NCBI RefSeq assembly: GCF_000020665.1
Contig: NC_011071.1
Span: 2,098,501-2,162,500, forward strand
DNA length: 64,000 nt
Direction: 5' to 3'
From: Stenotrophomonas maltophilia R551-3
Lineage (GTDB): Bacteria > Pseudomonadota > Gammaproteobacteria > Xanthomonadales > Xanthomonadaceae
Positions within the stretch are counted from its first letter, which is position 1; the number at the start of each line of letters is the position of its first letter. This document shows positions 24,012 through 31,630 of this stretch, piece after piece. A program made the position numbers and the translations under genes. A model generated the notes under the pieces. The model saw only the letters and a list, made by a program, of their open reading frames with translations. It searched no databases and was not told the DNA's origin.

Positions 24012-25421
24012 TCAGCCCACCCGGGCCAGCTGCGGTTGCCTGGCGCTGAGCCGGCGCCGTTCACGGGCCGGGGCGATATCCAGTTGTTCTCGGTATTTTG
24101 CGACGGTTCGGCGGGCAATGTTCACCCCCTGGCGCGACAGCAGGCCGGCAATGGCCTCGTCGGCCAGCGGCCGGCCGGCCGGTTCGGCGTCGATCAGGCG
24201 GCGGACCATGGCCTTCACGGCCTGGCCGGAGACGCTGGCGCCTTCCAGGCGCACGGCGAAGAAGTGCTTCAGTTCGAAGGTGCCGCGCGGGGTCTGCAGG
24301 AACTTGCCGGTGGTGATGCGCGAGACGGTGGACTCGTGCATGCCGATCTCTTCGGCCACTTCCTTCAGGGTCAGCGGTGCCATGGCTTCCTCGCCACGCA
24401 CCAGGAAGGCGGCCTGGCGTTCGACGATCACCCGCGCGGTGCGCAGCAGGGTGTCATAGCGCATCGATAGTCCGCGGCTGAACCAACGCGCCTCCTGCAG
24501 CATTTCGCGCAGCGCCGGGGCGGCCTCGCTGGTCTCGGCCAGGGCCTGTTCGTACTGGCTGTTGATCGAGACGCGGCGGCTGGTGGCGGGGTTCAATGCC
24601 ACTTTCCACTGGTTATCGGCGTGCCAGGCGACCACGTCCGGTACCACCACGGCATTGCGTTCCGGCAGCAGGCTGTCGCCCGGGCGCGGCTGTAGTGACA
24701 GGATCAGGCGCACCGCTTCGCGAACGTCGTCGATCTCGGCGTCGTGCTGGCGGGCGAGGGCGGGGTAGTCGTGCGCGGCCAGTGCATCCAGCGCGCCGTC
24801 GAGGATGCGTGCTGCCAGGTGGCGTGCAGGTACCACGCCGTGCAGGCTGCGCAGCTGTGCCTGCAGGCCTTCGCGCAGGTCCTGTGCGGCCATGCCGGCT
24901 GGCTCGCCATGCAGCAGCTGCTGGCGGATGGCTTCCACGCCATCGGCGGCGATGTCGAACTGGGCGCTGGCCAGCAGTTGCAGTTGGGCCAGCGGCGCCT
25001 GCAGGTAACCGGCCTCGTCGCAATGGTCCAGCCAGAACGCAGCCACGGCGAGCTCACGGTCATCCATGTCCAGCGAAAGACGCTGCAATACGCGCAGCTG
25101 CGGGTCGCTGGATTCGCCGGCCGCGATGCGTGCCATGCGGTCATCGTCGCCGTCCTGCCAGCTACTGCCGGCCACATCCCACATCGAGGATTCGGGCAGT
25201 TCGTCGAAGGCGGCCGTTTCCAGCGTGGTGGCGTCGGCATCGGTGGACTCGGCAGCCGGGGCTTCAGCTTCTTCGATCTCCAGCAGTGGGTTGGAATCCA
25301 GCAGCCGCTGGATTTCCTGTTCCAGGTGCAGACCGTCGAGCTGCAACAGCCGGATCGACTGCAGCAACTGCGGGGTGAGGTGAAGTTGTTGGCCCAGCTG
25401 GGTCGAGAGTGCAGCCTTCAT
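24012..25421 (-). CDS. rpoN: RpoN, sigma-54 factor
   Basis: Sigma-54 directs polymerase to GG-N10-GC promoters and needs an activator such as FleQ. 469 residues. Region I is Gln/Leu-rich (LGQQLHLTPQLLQSIRLLQL), an acidic linker follows, and the C-terminal RpoN box is ARRTVAKYREQL near residue 445. Position beside fleQ marks it as the flagellar-cluster copy; xanthomonads often have a second rpoN elsewhere, not visible here. Confidence 0.96.
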   Translation of the reverse strand: MKAALSTQLGQQLHLTPQLLQSIRLLQLDGLHLEQEIQRLLDSNPLLEIEEAEAPAAESTDADATTLETAAFDELPESSMWDVAGSSWQDGDDDRMARIAAGESSDPQLRVLQRLSLDMDDRELAVAAFWLDHCDEAGYLQAPLAQLQLLASAQFDIAADGVEAIRQQLLHGEPAGMAAQDLREGLQAQLRSLHGVVPARHLAARILDGALDALAAHDYPALARQHDAEIDDVREAVRLILSLQPRPGDSLLPERNAVVVPDVVAWHADNQWKVALNPATSRRVSINSQYEQALAETSEAAPALREMLQEARWFSRGLSMRYDTLLRTARVIVERQAAFLVRGEEAMAPLTLKEVAEEIGMHESTVSRITTGKFLQTPRGTFELKHFFAVRLEGASVSGQAVKAMVRRLIDAEPAGRPLADEAIAGLLSRQGVNIARRTVAKYREQLDIAPARERRRLSARQPQLARVG

Positions 25422-25733
25422 CGTGGTTCCCCGGCACCGCTCCCCGGCGCCTTGTGGAACGCATCTTGCTTTTGATCCGGCGGGGGCGGAATCGGGGGGT
25501 TCCTGAGGGCCCTGGTGGATATCCCGACAGCGCGTGGGGATATTCCCTACATTGGCGCGGAATGTTGACGATGCGTGTCGCCAAGTTGTTGATTCGTCGT
25601 GGGTGACGAAGAGTGGCGGCGGACCTGCGTGTACGGATTCCTGTCGGGACGTGTCGGGGTGACGGGAATTCGTCGTCAGTGAAGGGGCTGGGTGTGGGTT
25701 GGCTGCGTCGGCTGTTGATAGAGACGATTGCCG
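25422..25733. other. 312-bp upstream region of rpoN
   Basis: No gene is supported. A dyad ATATCCC-N11-GGGATAT at 25519-25543, about 110 bp before rpoN, is a possible operator. I could not assign a confident sigma-70 promoter. The region ends at the SMAG repeat carrying the insertion sequences. Confidence 0.6.
25519..25543. promoter_or_regulatory. Dyad upstream of rpoN, possible operator
   Basis: ATATCCC and GGGATAT separated by 11 bp, in the only long leader of the rpoN-receiver-fleQ operon. Symmetry is clear, function is inference. Confidence 0.35.
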
Positions 25734-25751
25734 GTAGAGTCGACTGTTAGT

Positions 25752-26774
25752 TGTGATCTCTCTGTAGGTTGTTCATCCGGGACATCTTTGGAAAATGGTG
25801 GTTACCACACCGTTCCAGTCCCCAAAGAGCCCGGATGAACAATCATAAAAATGCCCGTTTGACGCCGTTTAGTCGAGCGCTTCTGGTCCGCCGCATCCTC
25901 CACGAGGGCCTACGCCCGGAAGAAGCAGCTCAAGCGTGTGGCGTAAGTGTGCGTACGGCCTACAAGTGGCTGGCCCGATTCCGCCAGTTCGGGGCACCGG
26001 GCCTGGAAAACCGCAGCTCACGGCCTCACCAGACGCCGCATGCCACACCTGCTCCGGTAGTCGAGCAAATCAAGGAGCACCGCCGTAAGCGGCAGACCTA
26101 CCTGACCATCTCCAAGGCGCTGGGGGTCGGCCACAGTACGATTTCAAGGCTGATGCGCGCCCACGGCCTCAATCGGTTGTGTCGGCTTGATCCGCCCAAG
26201 GAGGTCATCCGATACGAATACGATCAGCCCGGAGGGCTGCTGCATCTGGACATCAAGAAGCTGGGCAACTTCCAGCGGCCAGGGCACAGAACCGATGCCA
26301 AGCGCAGGGGAAACGCCGCCGGCGGTGGCTGGGGCTACGTCCACGTGGCCATCGACGATCACTCCCGGGTCGCCTTCAGCAGCGTCCACCCCAACGAACA
26401 GGGCGAAACCGCCTGTCAGGCGTTGCTGGGCGCTCTGGAGTACTACGCCAGCCTGGGAATCACCTTCAAGCGGATCCTGACCGACAACGGTGCCTGCTAT
26501 CGCTCTACCGCCTTTGCCAAGCTGCTCAAATCCCTTGGGATCAAGCACATCAGAACCAAGCCCTACACGCCGCGGACCAATGGCAAAGCCGAGCGCTTCA
26601 TCCAGACCAGCCTGCGCGAGTGGGCTTACGCCTGCGAGTACGCATCCTCGGACCAGCGCAATTCCGTGTTGAACCAATGGCTGCACCACTACAACTGGCA
26701 CCGTCCCCATATGGCGATCGGCGGCCAGCCACCTATCTCAAGAGTACGGCTGAACAACGTAGTGGGTTTACACA
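25752..26774 (+). mobile_element. IS481-family insertion sequence, copy 1 (1023 bp)
   Basis: Ends TGTGATCTCTCTGTAGGTTG and (complement of the right end) TGTGTAAACCCACTACGTTG. These form imperfect terminal inverted repeats of about 28 bp with TGTG...CACA termini. Flanked by the direct repeat GTTAGT at 25746-25751 and 26775-26780. One transposase gene fills the element. Confidence 0.93.
25769..25842 (+). promoter_or_regulatory. Stem-loop covering the transposase start, copy 1
   Basis: The arm 25769-25791 (TTGTTCATCCGGGACATCTT...) pairs with 25822-25842 (CCAAAGAGCCCGGATGAACA...), with only a small internal mismatch. The transposase ATG at 25835 lies inside the right arm. Read-through mRNA from outside would bury the start in a hairpin, a known way for insertion sequences to limit transposase synthesis. 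The same structure is repeated in copy 2 at 26798-26871. Confidence 0.75.
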
Positions 26775-26779
26775 GTTAG
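25835..26779 (+). CDS. IS481-family DDE transposase, copy 1
   Basis: 314 residues from ATG 25835. An N-terminal helix-turn-helix (EEAAQACGVSVRTAYKWLARF) is followed by an integrase-type catalytic core with D139 (HLDIKKL), D217 (ILTDNGA) and E253 (NGKAERF), spacing typical of IS481. The ORF reads through the right IS end: the final codons are CAC AGT TAG, and the TAG lies in the flanking GTTAGT, so the stop codon is provided by target DNA. The frame can be extended to a TTG at 25769, but the ATG agrees better with the family. Confidence 0.94.
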   Translation: MNNHKNARLTPFSRALLVRRILHEGLRPEEAAQACGVSVRTAYKWLARFRQFGAPGLENRSSRPHQTPHATPAPVVEQIKEHRRKRQTYLTISKALGVGHSTISRLMRAHGLNRLCRLDPPKEVIRYEYDQPGGLLHLDIKKLGNFQRPGHRTDAKRRGNAAGGGWGYVHVAIDDHSRVAFSSVHPNEQGETACQALLGALEYYASLGITFKRILTDNGACYRSTAFAKLLKSLGIKHIRTKPYTPRTNGKAERFIQTSLREWAYACEYASSDQRNSVLNQWLHHYNWHRPHMAIGGQPPISRVRLNNVVGLHS

Positions 26780-26780
26780 T

Positions 26781-27803
26781 TGTGATCTCTCTGTAGGTTG
26801 TTCATCCGGGACATCTTTGGAAAATGGTGGTTACCACACCGTTCCAGTCCCCAAAGAGCCCGGATGAACAATCATAAAAATGCCCGTTTGACGCCGTTTA
26901 GTCGAGCGCTTCTGGTCCGCCGCATCCTCCACGAGGGCCTACGCCCGGAAGAAGCAGCTCAAGCGTGTGGCGTAAGTGTGCGTACGGCCTACAAGTGGCT
27001 GGCCCGATTCCGCCAGTTCGGGGCACCGGGCCTGGAAAACCGCAGCTCACGGCCTCACCAGACGCCGCATGCCACACCTGCTCCGGTAGTCGAGCAAATC
27101 AAGGAGCACCGCCGTAAGCGGCAGACCTACCTGACCATCTCCAAGGCGCTGGGGGTCGGCCACAGTACGATTTCAAGGCTGATGCGCGCCCACGGCCTCA
27201 ATCGGTTGTGTCGGCTTGATCCGCCCAAGGAGGTCATCCGATACGAATACGATCAGCCCGGAGGGCTGCTGCATCTGGACATCAAGAAGCTGGGCAACTT
27301 CCAGCGGCCAGGGCACAGAACCGATGCCAAGCGCAGGGGAAACGCCGCCGGCGGTGGCTGGGGCTACGTCCACGTGGCCATCGACGATCACTCCCGGGTC
27401 GCCTTCAGCAGCGTCCACCCCAACGAACAGGGCGAAACCGCTTGTCAGGCGTTGCTGGGCGCTCTGGAGTACTACGCCAGCCTGGGAATCACCTTCAAGC
27501 GGATCCTGACCGACAACGGTGCCTGCTATCGCTCTACCGCCTTTGCCAAGCTGCTCAAATCCCTTGGGATCAAGCACATCAGAACCAAGCCCTACACGCC
27601 GCGGACCAATGGCAAAGCCGAGCGCTTCATCCAGACCAGCCTGCGCGAGTGGGCTTACGCCTGCGAGTACGCATCCTCGGACCAGCGCAATTCCGTGTTG
27701 AACCAATGGCTGCACCACTACAACTGGCACCGTCCCCATATGGCGATCGGCGGCCAGCCACCTATCTCAAGAGTACGGCTGAACAACGTAGTGGGTTTAC
27801 ACA
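26781..27803 (+). mobile_element. IS481-family insertion sequence, copy 2 (1023 bp)
   Basis: Same orientation as copy 1, period 1029 bp (1023 + the 6-bp GTTAGT). Reading the two, I saw one difference: GCC in copy 1 against GCT in copy 2 in the ETACQ codon for alanine, a silent change. Right flank GTTAGT at 27804-27809. The array is GTTAGT-IS-GTTAGT-IS-GTTAGT. Confidence 0.93.
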
Positions 27804-27808
27804 GTTAG
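26864..27808 (+). CDS. IS481-family DDE transposase, copy 2
   Basis: Protein identical to copy 1 over all 314 residues, including the three catalytic residues, so it should be equally active. Its stop codon TAG again lies in the flanking GTTAGT (27806-27808). The start is covered by the same stem-loop as in copy 1. It points towards the 3' end of the LuxR-type regulator gene, which is convergent. Confidence 0.94.
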   Translation: MNNHKNARLTPFSRALLVRRILHEGLRPEEAAQACGVSVRTAYKWLARFRQFGAPGLENRSSRPHQTPHATPAPVVEQIKEHRRKRQTYLTISKALGVGHSTISRLMRAHGLNRLCRLDPPKEVIRYEYDQPGGLLHLDIKKLGNFQRPGHRTDAKRRGNAAGGGWGYVHVAIDDHSRVAFSSVHPNEQGETACQALLGALEYYASLGITFKRILTDNGACYRSTAFAKLLKSLGIKHIRTKPYTPRTNGKAERFIQTSLREWAYACEYASSDQRNSVLNQWLHHYNWHRPHMAIGGQPPISRVRLNNVVGLHS

Positions 27809-27929
27809 TCGACTGCTCTCTGATCAGACCAAGGAAAAGGCCCGCGCTCCGCGCGAAAGTCGACTAACAGTCGACTCTACCAATTGCCCACTCTACCCAG
27901 CCATCGTTTCGCGCCGCCGAGGCTGGCGC

Positions 27930-28568
27930 TTATTCCAGCTCGTGCTGGTGGCGCGCGGCGAGCAGCAACAGGTCGTTGGCGCGGCGGCAGCCCAGCGACT
28001 CCATCATGCGTGCACGGTGGGTTTCCACCGTCTTGACGCTGATGCCGAGGTCGGCGGCGATTTCCTTGTTGCTCTCGCCCTTGCCGATGCGGCGCAGGAT
28101 CTCGCGCTGGCGCGGCGACAATGCGGCGATGCCGGTGGGTTTCTCGCGCCCAAGCATCGGCGCCAGCATCTTGGCGGAGATCTGCGGGCTCAGGAATACC
28201 TGGCCGGCGTGCGCGGCGCGCAGCGCCAGTTCCAGTTCCTGCGGTGCGGCATCCTTGACCAGGAACCCGACCGCACCGCGATCGAGTGCATCGCGCACGT
28301 GCGCGGCGTCGTCGTGCATGGTCATCATCACCACCCGGGTGCCAGGGGCGCGCAGGCGGATGTCGCTGAGGGCTTCCAGGCCGGTGCGGCCGGGCAGTGA
28401 CAGGTCCATCAGGATCACGTCCGGGGCGTGCTGCAGGGCCAGCTGCAGTGCCTGCTCGGCATTGCTGGCCTCGGCGACGAGCTGCACGTCGGCAAACCCC
28501 TGCAACAGCCGCGCCAGGCCGGCGCGGACAAGGGTGTGATCGTCGACGATGAGAACTCGCACAGGCAC
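27930..28568 (-). CDS. LuxR/NarL-family response regulator
   Basis: 212-residue two-domain regulator. The receiver has acidic pair VDDHTLVR, phospho-acceptor in VILMDLSLPG and lysine in FLVKDA. The C-terminal LuxR helix-turn-helix contains ALSPRQREILRRIGKGESNKEI (about residues 147-168) and ISVKTVETH. Start GTG at 28568 (MPVRVLIVDD). It follows the PilZ-like gene by 85 bp in the same orientation, so it may be the last gene of the fliS operon. No histidine kinase is adjacent; target genes are unknown. Confidence 0.88.
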   Translation of the reverse strand: MPVRVLIVDDHTLVRAGLARLLQGFADVQLVAEASNAEQALQLALQHAPDVILMDLSLPGRTGLEALSDIRLRAPGTRVVMMTMHDDAAHVRDALDRGAVGFLVKDAAPQELELALRAAHAGQVFLSPQISAKMLAPMLGREKPTGIAALSPRQREILRRIGKGESNKEIAADLGISVKTVETHRARMMESLGCRRANDLLLLAARHQHELE

Positions 28569-28653
28569 GTTGGAGGTCCGTGAGGGGAGTCCACCTTAAC
28601 TTAGCTGAACGGGCACGCCAAGGGCCGTCCGTACTGCTTCATGCTGACAGCTT

Positions 28654-29232
28654 TCAGCGTGCGCGACGCGCTTCGGCCACCTGGCGACGATGCAGGCGGA
28701 ACAGATGCCGCTCCATCGCCATTTCCAGGCCGTCACCGAGGCGCTGGAAGCGCAGCCAGAGATAGTGACCACCGCCGCCATCAGCGGCTTCGGCAATCAC
28801 CTCCACCGGCAGGTCAATATGGTCGGGCAGCCAGTCGCTGGGCTGCAGGCGAACCACGCCGGCCTGGCCGGGACTGGCGCCGCTGCGCGGACCCAGTTGC
28901 AGGCGGATGCCGCGGCGTGACCAGCGCACCGGGCGCAGGGTCAGCTCCTGGCCCTGCTGGCGAACCAGCCGGCCGAGCAGCACCATCGCCAGGTCCAGCT
29001 TGGCCTCCAGGCGCTGCAGCTGCAGGCTGGCTTCACTGCGTTCTTCATGTTCGTCGACCCGGCTGTCCTCGACCAGCGCCAGGCTGCGCAGCAGGCCTTC
29101 GGCGCTGCTGGTACGGCCAGCGGCGCTGCCCGCTTGAAATTCGGCCGGCAGTGCCAGTTCGCAGCTGAGCGTTTCGTCGAACAGTTCGCTCTCGGCTGGG
29201 TGGTGCAGCGACGTGGTCGGCAATTGGGTCAT
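28654..29232 (-). CDS. Atypical PilZ-domain protein with coiled coil
   Basis: 192 residues. A helical stretch with heptad pattern (about residues 62-98, QRLEAKLDLAMVLLGRLVRQ) precedes a PilZ-like barrel. The second c-di-GMP motif is partly kept as RWSRRG where [DN]xSxxG is canonical, and the RxxxR motif is not clear, so ligand binding is doubtful. A helix-plus-PilZ layout recalls the tetrameric atypical PilZ protein described from Xanthomonas; equivalence is inference. It overlaps the FliT-like gene by 4 nt in the fliS operon, suggesting a motility role. Confidence 0.65.
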   Translation of the reverse strand: MTQLPTTSLHHPAESELFDETLSCELALPAEFQAGSAAGRTSSAEGLLRSLALVEDSRVDEHEERSEASLQLQRLEAKLDLAMVLLGRLVRQQGQELTLRPVRWSRRGIRLQLGPRSGASPGQAGVVRLQPSDWLPDHIDLPVEVIAEAADGGGGHYLWLRFQRLGDGLEMAMERHLFRLHRRQVAEARRAR

Positions 29233-29522
29233 GCCAGCGATTCTGCCTGCAGGTAGGCATGCGCCGCGCGAAGGGAACGGCGGCCATCATGCAGCTGCAC
29301 CGATACCGCATCGCGGCGCTGGCGCAGCAGGCCGAGCAGGCTCTGCTGACGTTCCAGCAGCGCCGACAGCGGCGCGTGGTCGGCATCGGTCAGTGGCTGG
29401 CTCAGCAGGGCGTGCAGGGCGCTGTCGTGGCCATCCAGCAGGCTGTCGGCCTGTTCGAAGGCTTCTTCGCCGAGCGCCTTCTCGAAGGCATCGAGCTGTG
29501 CGTTTAGCTCAAGCACGCTCAT
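29229..29522 (-). CDS. Small helical protein, probable FliT-like chaperone
   Basis: 97 residues, predicted almost wholly alpha-helical, acidic in the first half (NAQLDAFEKALGEEAFEQADSLL) and basic in the second (LRQRRDAVSVQLHDGRRSL). It lies directly after fliS with an ATGA overlap, the classical place of fliT, whose product is the FliD chaperone. Sequence alone does not prove it; position and size do most of the work. Confidence 0.6.
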   Translation of the reverse strand: MSVLELNAQLDAFEKALGEEAFEQADSLLDGHDSALHALLSQPLTDADHAPLSALLERQQSLLGLLRQRRDAVSVQLHDGRRSLRAAHAYLQAESLA

Positions 29523-29935
29523 GGTGCCACCGCCGCCGGGCGTCGCTGCTCATGCGGAATCGCATTCCAGGCGCTGTCGATCTCGCCCAGCAGCTGCAGC
29601 GACTCATCCAGCGCGGCACGGTCGTTGTGCAGGTTGGCCTCGGTCAGGCGCTGCAGCACATAGTCATACAGCGCCGACAGATTTCCGGCGATCTCGCCGC
29701 CGGCTTCATGATCCAGCGAGCCGTTGAGGTGGCCGACGATCGCACAGACCTCGCCGATCGCCTTGCCCTTGCCGGCCTGGTCGCCACGCTCGAGGCTGGC
29801 CAGGGCACGCCGCACGCGCTCCAGCGCGCCGGCCAGCAGCATCGCCACCAGCTTGTGCGGATCGGCATCGGCGACCGCACTGGTCACTCCCACCTGGCGG
29901 TATTGCTCGGCGTACTGACGGCTGGAACCGTACAT
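29519..29935 (-). CDS. fliS: FliS, flagellin export chaperone
   Basis: Cytoplasmic chaperone that binds the flagellin C-terminus and prevents premature polymerisation. 138 residues, starting MYGSSRQYAEQYRQV as in the family, with four helices and the segment ANLHNDRAALDESLQLLGEI. Located between fliD and the FliT-like gene. A possible sigma-28 promoter is at 30021-30048. Confidence 0.95.
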   Translation of the reverse strand: MYGSSRQYAEQYRQVGVTSAVADADPHKLVAMLLAGALERVRRALASLERGDQAGKGKAIGEVCAIVGHLNGSLDHEAGGEIAGNLSALYDYVLQRLTEANLHNDRAALDESLQLLGEIDSAWNAIPHEQRRPAAVAP

Positions 29936-30020
29936 TCGTGATTCTCCCTTGCGCTGGGTGCCGGCGTGCGGTCGAAAGGGACCGTTGGCGCCGGCGCTGC
30001 GATGATTGCTGTTGCGTCCG

Positions 30021-30048
30021 TTATCGGTGCGTACGACGCCAAACTTGA
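30021..30048 (-). promoter_or_regulatory. Possible sigma-28 promoter of fliS operon
   Basis: Minus strand TCAAGTTT-N12-ACCGATAA, close to TAAAGTTT-N11-GCCGATAA but one base longer in the spacer and with two mismatches. It lies 85 bp before fliS. The cheV upstream site (47770-47797) has the same TCAAGTT-N12 pattern, which adds some support. Confidence 0.45.
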
Positions 30049-30065
30049 GCGTCGCACGCGTTTCC

Positions 30066-31484
30066 TCAGCGGTTCAGCTGTGACAGCTGCTGCGACAGCG
30101 TGTTGCTGCTCTGCTGCAGCTTGCCCATCAGGCTGTCCAGTGCCACGAACTGCTTCTTGTAGCGGGCTTCGACACCGACCATGCGTGCGTCCAGGTCCTT
30201 GCGACGCTTGTCGATGTTGTCCAGGGTGCTGTTCAGGCCCTTGGTGCGGGCGACGAATGCACCTTCCTTGCCGACCGTGGTGCTGACGTAGCCGTCGACC
30301 ATGGTGTACAGGCGGCCGGCACCGCCGGTGTCGCCGGTGATCGCCTGGCGGATCTTCTCGGGCTGGGCGGCGAGGGCGGCGGCGAACTTGGTGGTATCCA
30401 GCACCAGGGTGCCGTCGGCGTTGGGGTAGCCGCGGGTCTGCAGGCCCAGCGCCTTGGCGTCCAGTTTGTCGCCTGCCAGGTCCAACAACACGCCGGACAT
30501 TGTCGAACGCAGCTGGGCGAGCGCGCCGCGCATCTGTGCATCGCCGGTCAGCGCGGAGGCTTCCTTGGTCTTGGCGTCGTACTTGGTTTCGGTGTTGATC
30601 GCCGCGATGGCCGCGTTGTAGGCGGTCACGAACTCCTGCATCACCTTGGTCGCGGCGGTGGTGTCGGTGCTGATGACGACGGTGCTCAGTCCCTTCACCT
30701 TCAGATTCAGGGTCAGCCCCGGCACTGCGTCGGTCACGGTGTTGCTGGCACTCACCACTTCCACGCCGTCGATGGTCAGCAGTGCATCGGTGGCCGGGCT
30801 GTTTTCCTTAAGGCTGCCGACCAGCGCGCCCAGTTTCGGGTCGCTGCCACCGTACTCCAGCTTGATCGCGCTGGCCGCGCCGGTCTTTTCCTGCGCGATG
30901 GACAGGTACTGGTTGTCGCCGGAACTGATCAGCGTGGCCTGTACGCCTTCCTTTCGGCCGGCGGCATCGATCTTGTTGCGCACCGTGGTCAGCGTGTCGC
31001 CGGCCTCGACCTCGATGTTCATGGTCTTGGCCTTGTCGCCCACGCCGACGGTCAGCGTCAAGGTTCCGGCGCCGAAGGTATCGGTCTTGGGCACCGAGGT
31101 GTCGGCGATCAGCTTGTGCGCCGACGCCAGGTTTTTCACGTCGATCTTGTGGGTGCCGTTGGCGGCGGCTGCCTTGCTGGTGCCCAGGTCGTACAGCGCC
31201 ACCGACGCGGTCAGCACATCGTCGGCATTGTTGGGGCCGGCCTTGCCGGTGGCGGTGACGGTGCGGGTGTCGAAGGCCGTGGTGGCTTTCAGTGCAGTCA
31301 GAGCGGTCTTCAGCTTGTCGAAAGCCGAGGTGACCGTGCCGACAGACGACAGCTGCATCTTGGTCTTGGACTGCTGCAGGTTCAGTGCGTTGTCGGCGGG
31401 CTTGCGGTCGGCTGCGACCAGCTTGTTGACGATGTCCGAGATGTTGAGTCCCGAGCCAATGCCACCGTATCCAAAGTCTGCCAC
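30066..31484 (-). CDS. fliD: FliD, filament cap protein
   Basis: Forms the cap under which flagellin polymerises. 472 residues; the N-terminus (GYGGIGSGLNISDIVNKLV) and C-terminus (RYKKQFVALDSLMGKLQQSSNTL) match FliD D0/D1 coiled-coil regions. GTG start at 31484 with AGGAGA 6 nt upstream. Preceded by a sigma-54 promoter at 31581-31596, so cap synthesis is tied to the middle class rather than to the flagellins. Confidence 0.95.
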   Translation of the reverse strand: MADFGYGGIGSGLNISDIVNKLVAADRKPADNALNLQQSKTKMQLSSVGTVTSAFDKLKTALTALKATTAFDTRTVTATGKAGPNNADDVLTASVALYDLGTSKAAAANGTHKIDVKNLASAHKLIADTSVPKTDTFGAGTLTLTVGVGDKAKTMNIEVEAGDTLTTVRNKIDAAGRKEGVQATLISSGDNQYLSIAQEKTGAASAIKLEYGGSDPKLGALVGSLKENSPATDALLTIDGVEVVSASNTVTDAVPGLTLNLKVKGLSTVVISTDTTAATKVMQEFVTAYNAAIAAINTETKYDAKTKEASALTGDAQMRGALAQLRSTMSGVLLDLAGDKLDAKALGLQTRGYPNADGTLVLDTTKFAAALAAQPEKIRQAITGDTGGAGRLYTMVDGYVSTTVGKEGAFVARTKGLNSTLDNIDKRRKDLDARMVGVEARYKKQFVALDSLMGKLQQSSNTLSQQLSQLNR

Positions 31485-31580
31485 GTCGTTTCTCCTGGTA
31501 TACGGGCCTGGCCGTCGTGCGGTGGCCCGTCGTCAACGAAAATAGCGGCCTGCGCCGCTGGGTCTTGAGGACTTCGTTGA

Positions 31581-31596
31581 TGCATGCGCCGTGCCA
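31581..31596 (-). promoter_or_regulatory. Sigma-54 promoter of fliD
   Basis: Minus strand TGGCACGGCGCATGCA: TGGCAC-N5-ATGCA with GG-N10-GC spacing; one mismatch in the -12 element. It lies about 97 bp before the fliD start. Confidence 0.7.
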
Positions 31597-31614
31597 ATGG
31601 TCTGGCGCGGGTTC

Positions 31615-31630
31615 TGGCACGCAGGTTGCA
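31615..31630 (+). promoter_or_regulatory. Orphan sigma-54 promoter on the plus strand, antisense to flagellins
   Basis: TGGCACGCAGGTTGCA, preceded by C, matches YTGGCACG-N4-TTGCA at every position and is the best sigma-54 site in the window. It points right, away from fliD, where no plus-strand gene exists; transcription would start near 31642 and run into the 3' end of a flagellin gene in antisense. Confidence 0.6.

Larger units (their letters stand above)
25734..27881. repeat. Inverted SMAG pair interrupted by tandem IS elements
   Basis: Left flank GGTAGAGTCGACTGTTAGT ends at 25751. Right flank resumes with GTTAGTCGACTGC at 27804 and closes with AGTCGACTAACAGTCGACTC...TACC at 27858-27881. 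Removing the insertion and one GTTAGT copy restores a perfect SMAG palindrome (GTCGACT...AGTCGAC) facing an inverted partner, so the target was a SMAG hairpin. Confidence 0.85.

Noticed and set aside
26144..26710. 188-residue minus-strand frame in each IS copy
   Set aside because: Lies opposite the catalytic core of the transposase; IS481 elements carry a single gene.
25752..27803. Composite transposon or prophage around the IS pair
   Set aside because: The two copies are directly abutted with no cargo, and flanking genes are ordinary flagellar genes in conserved order.
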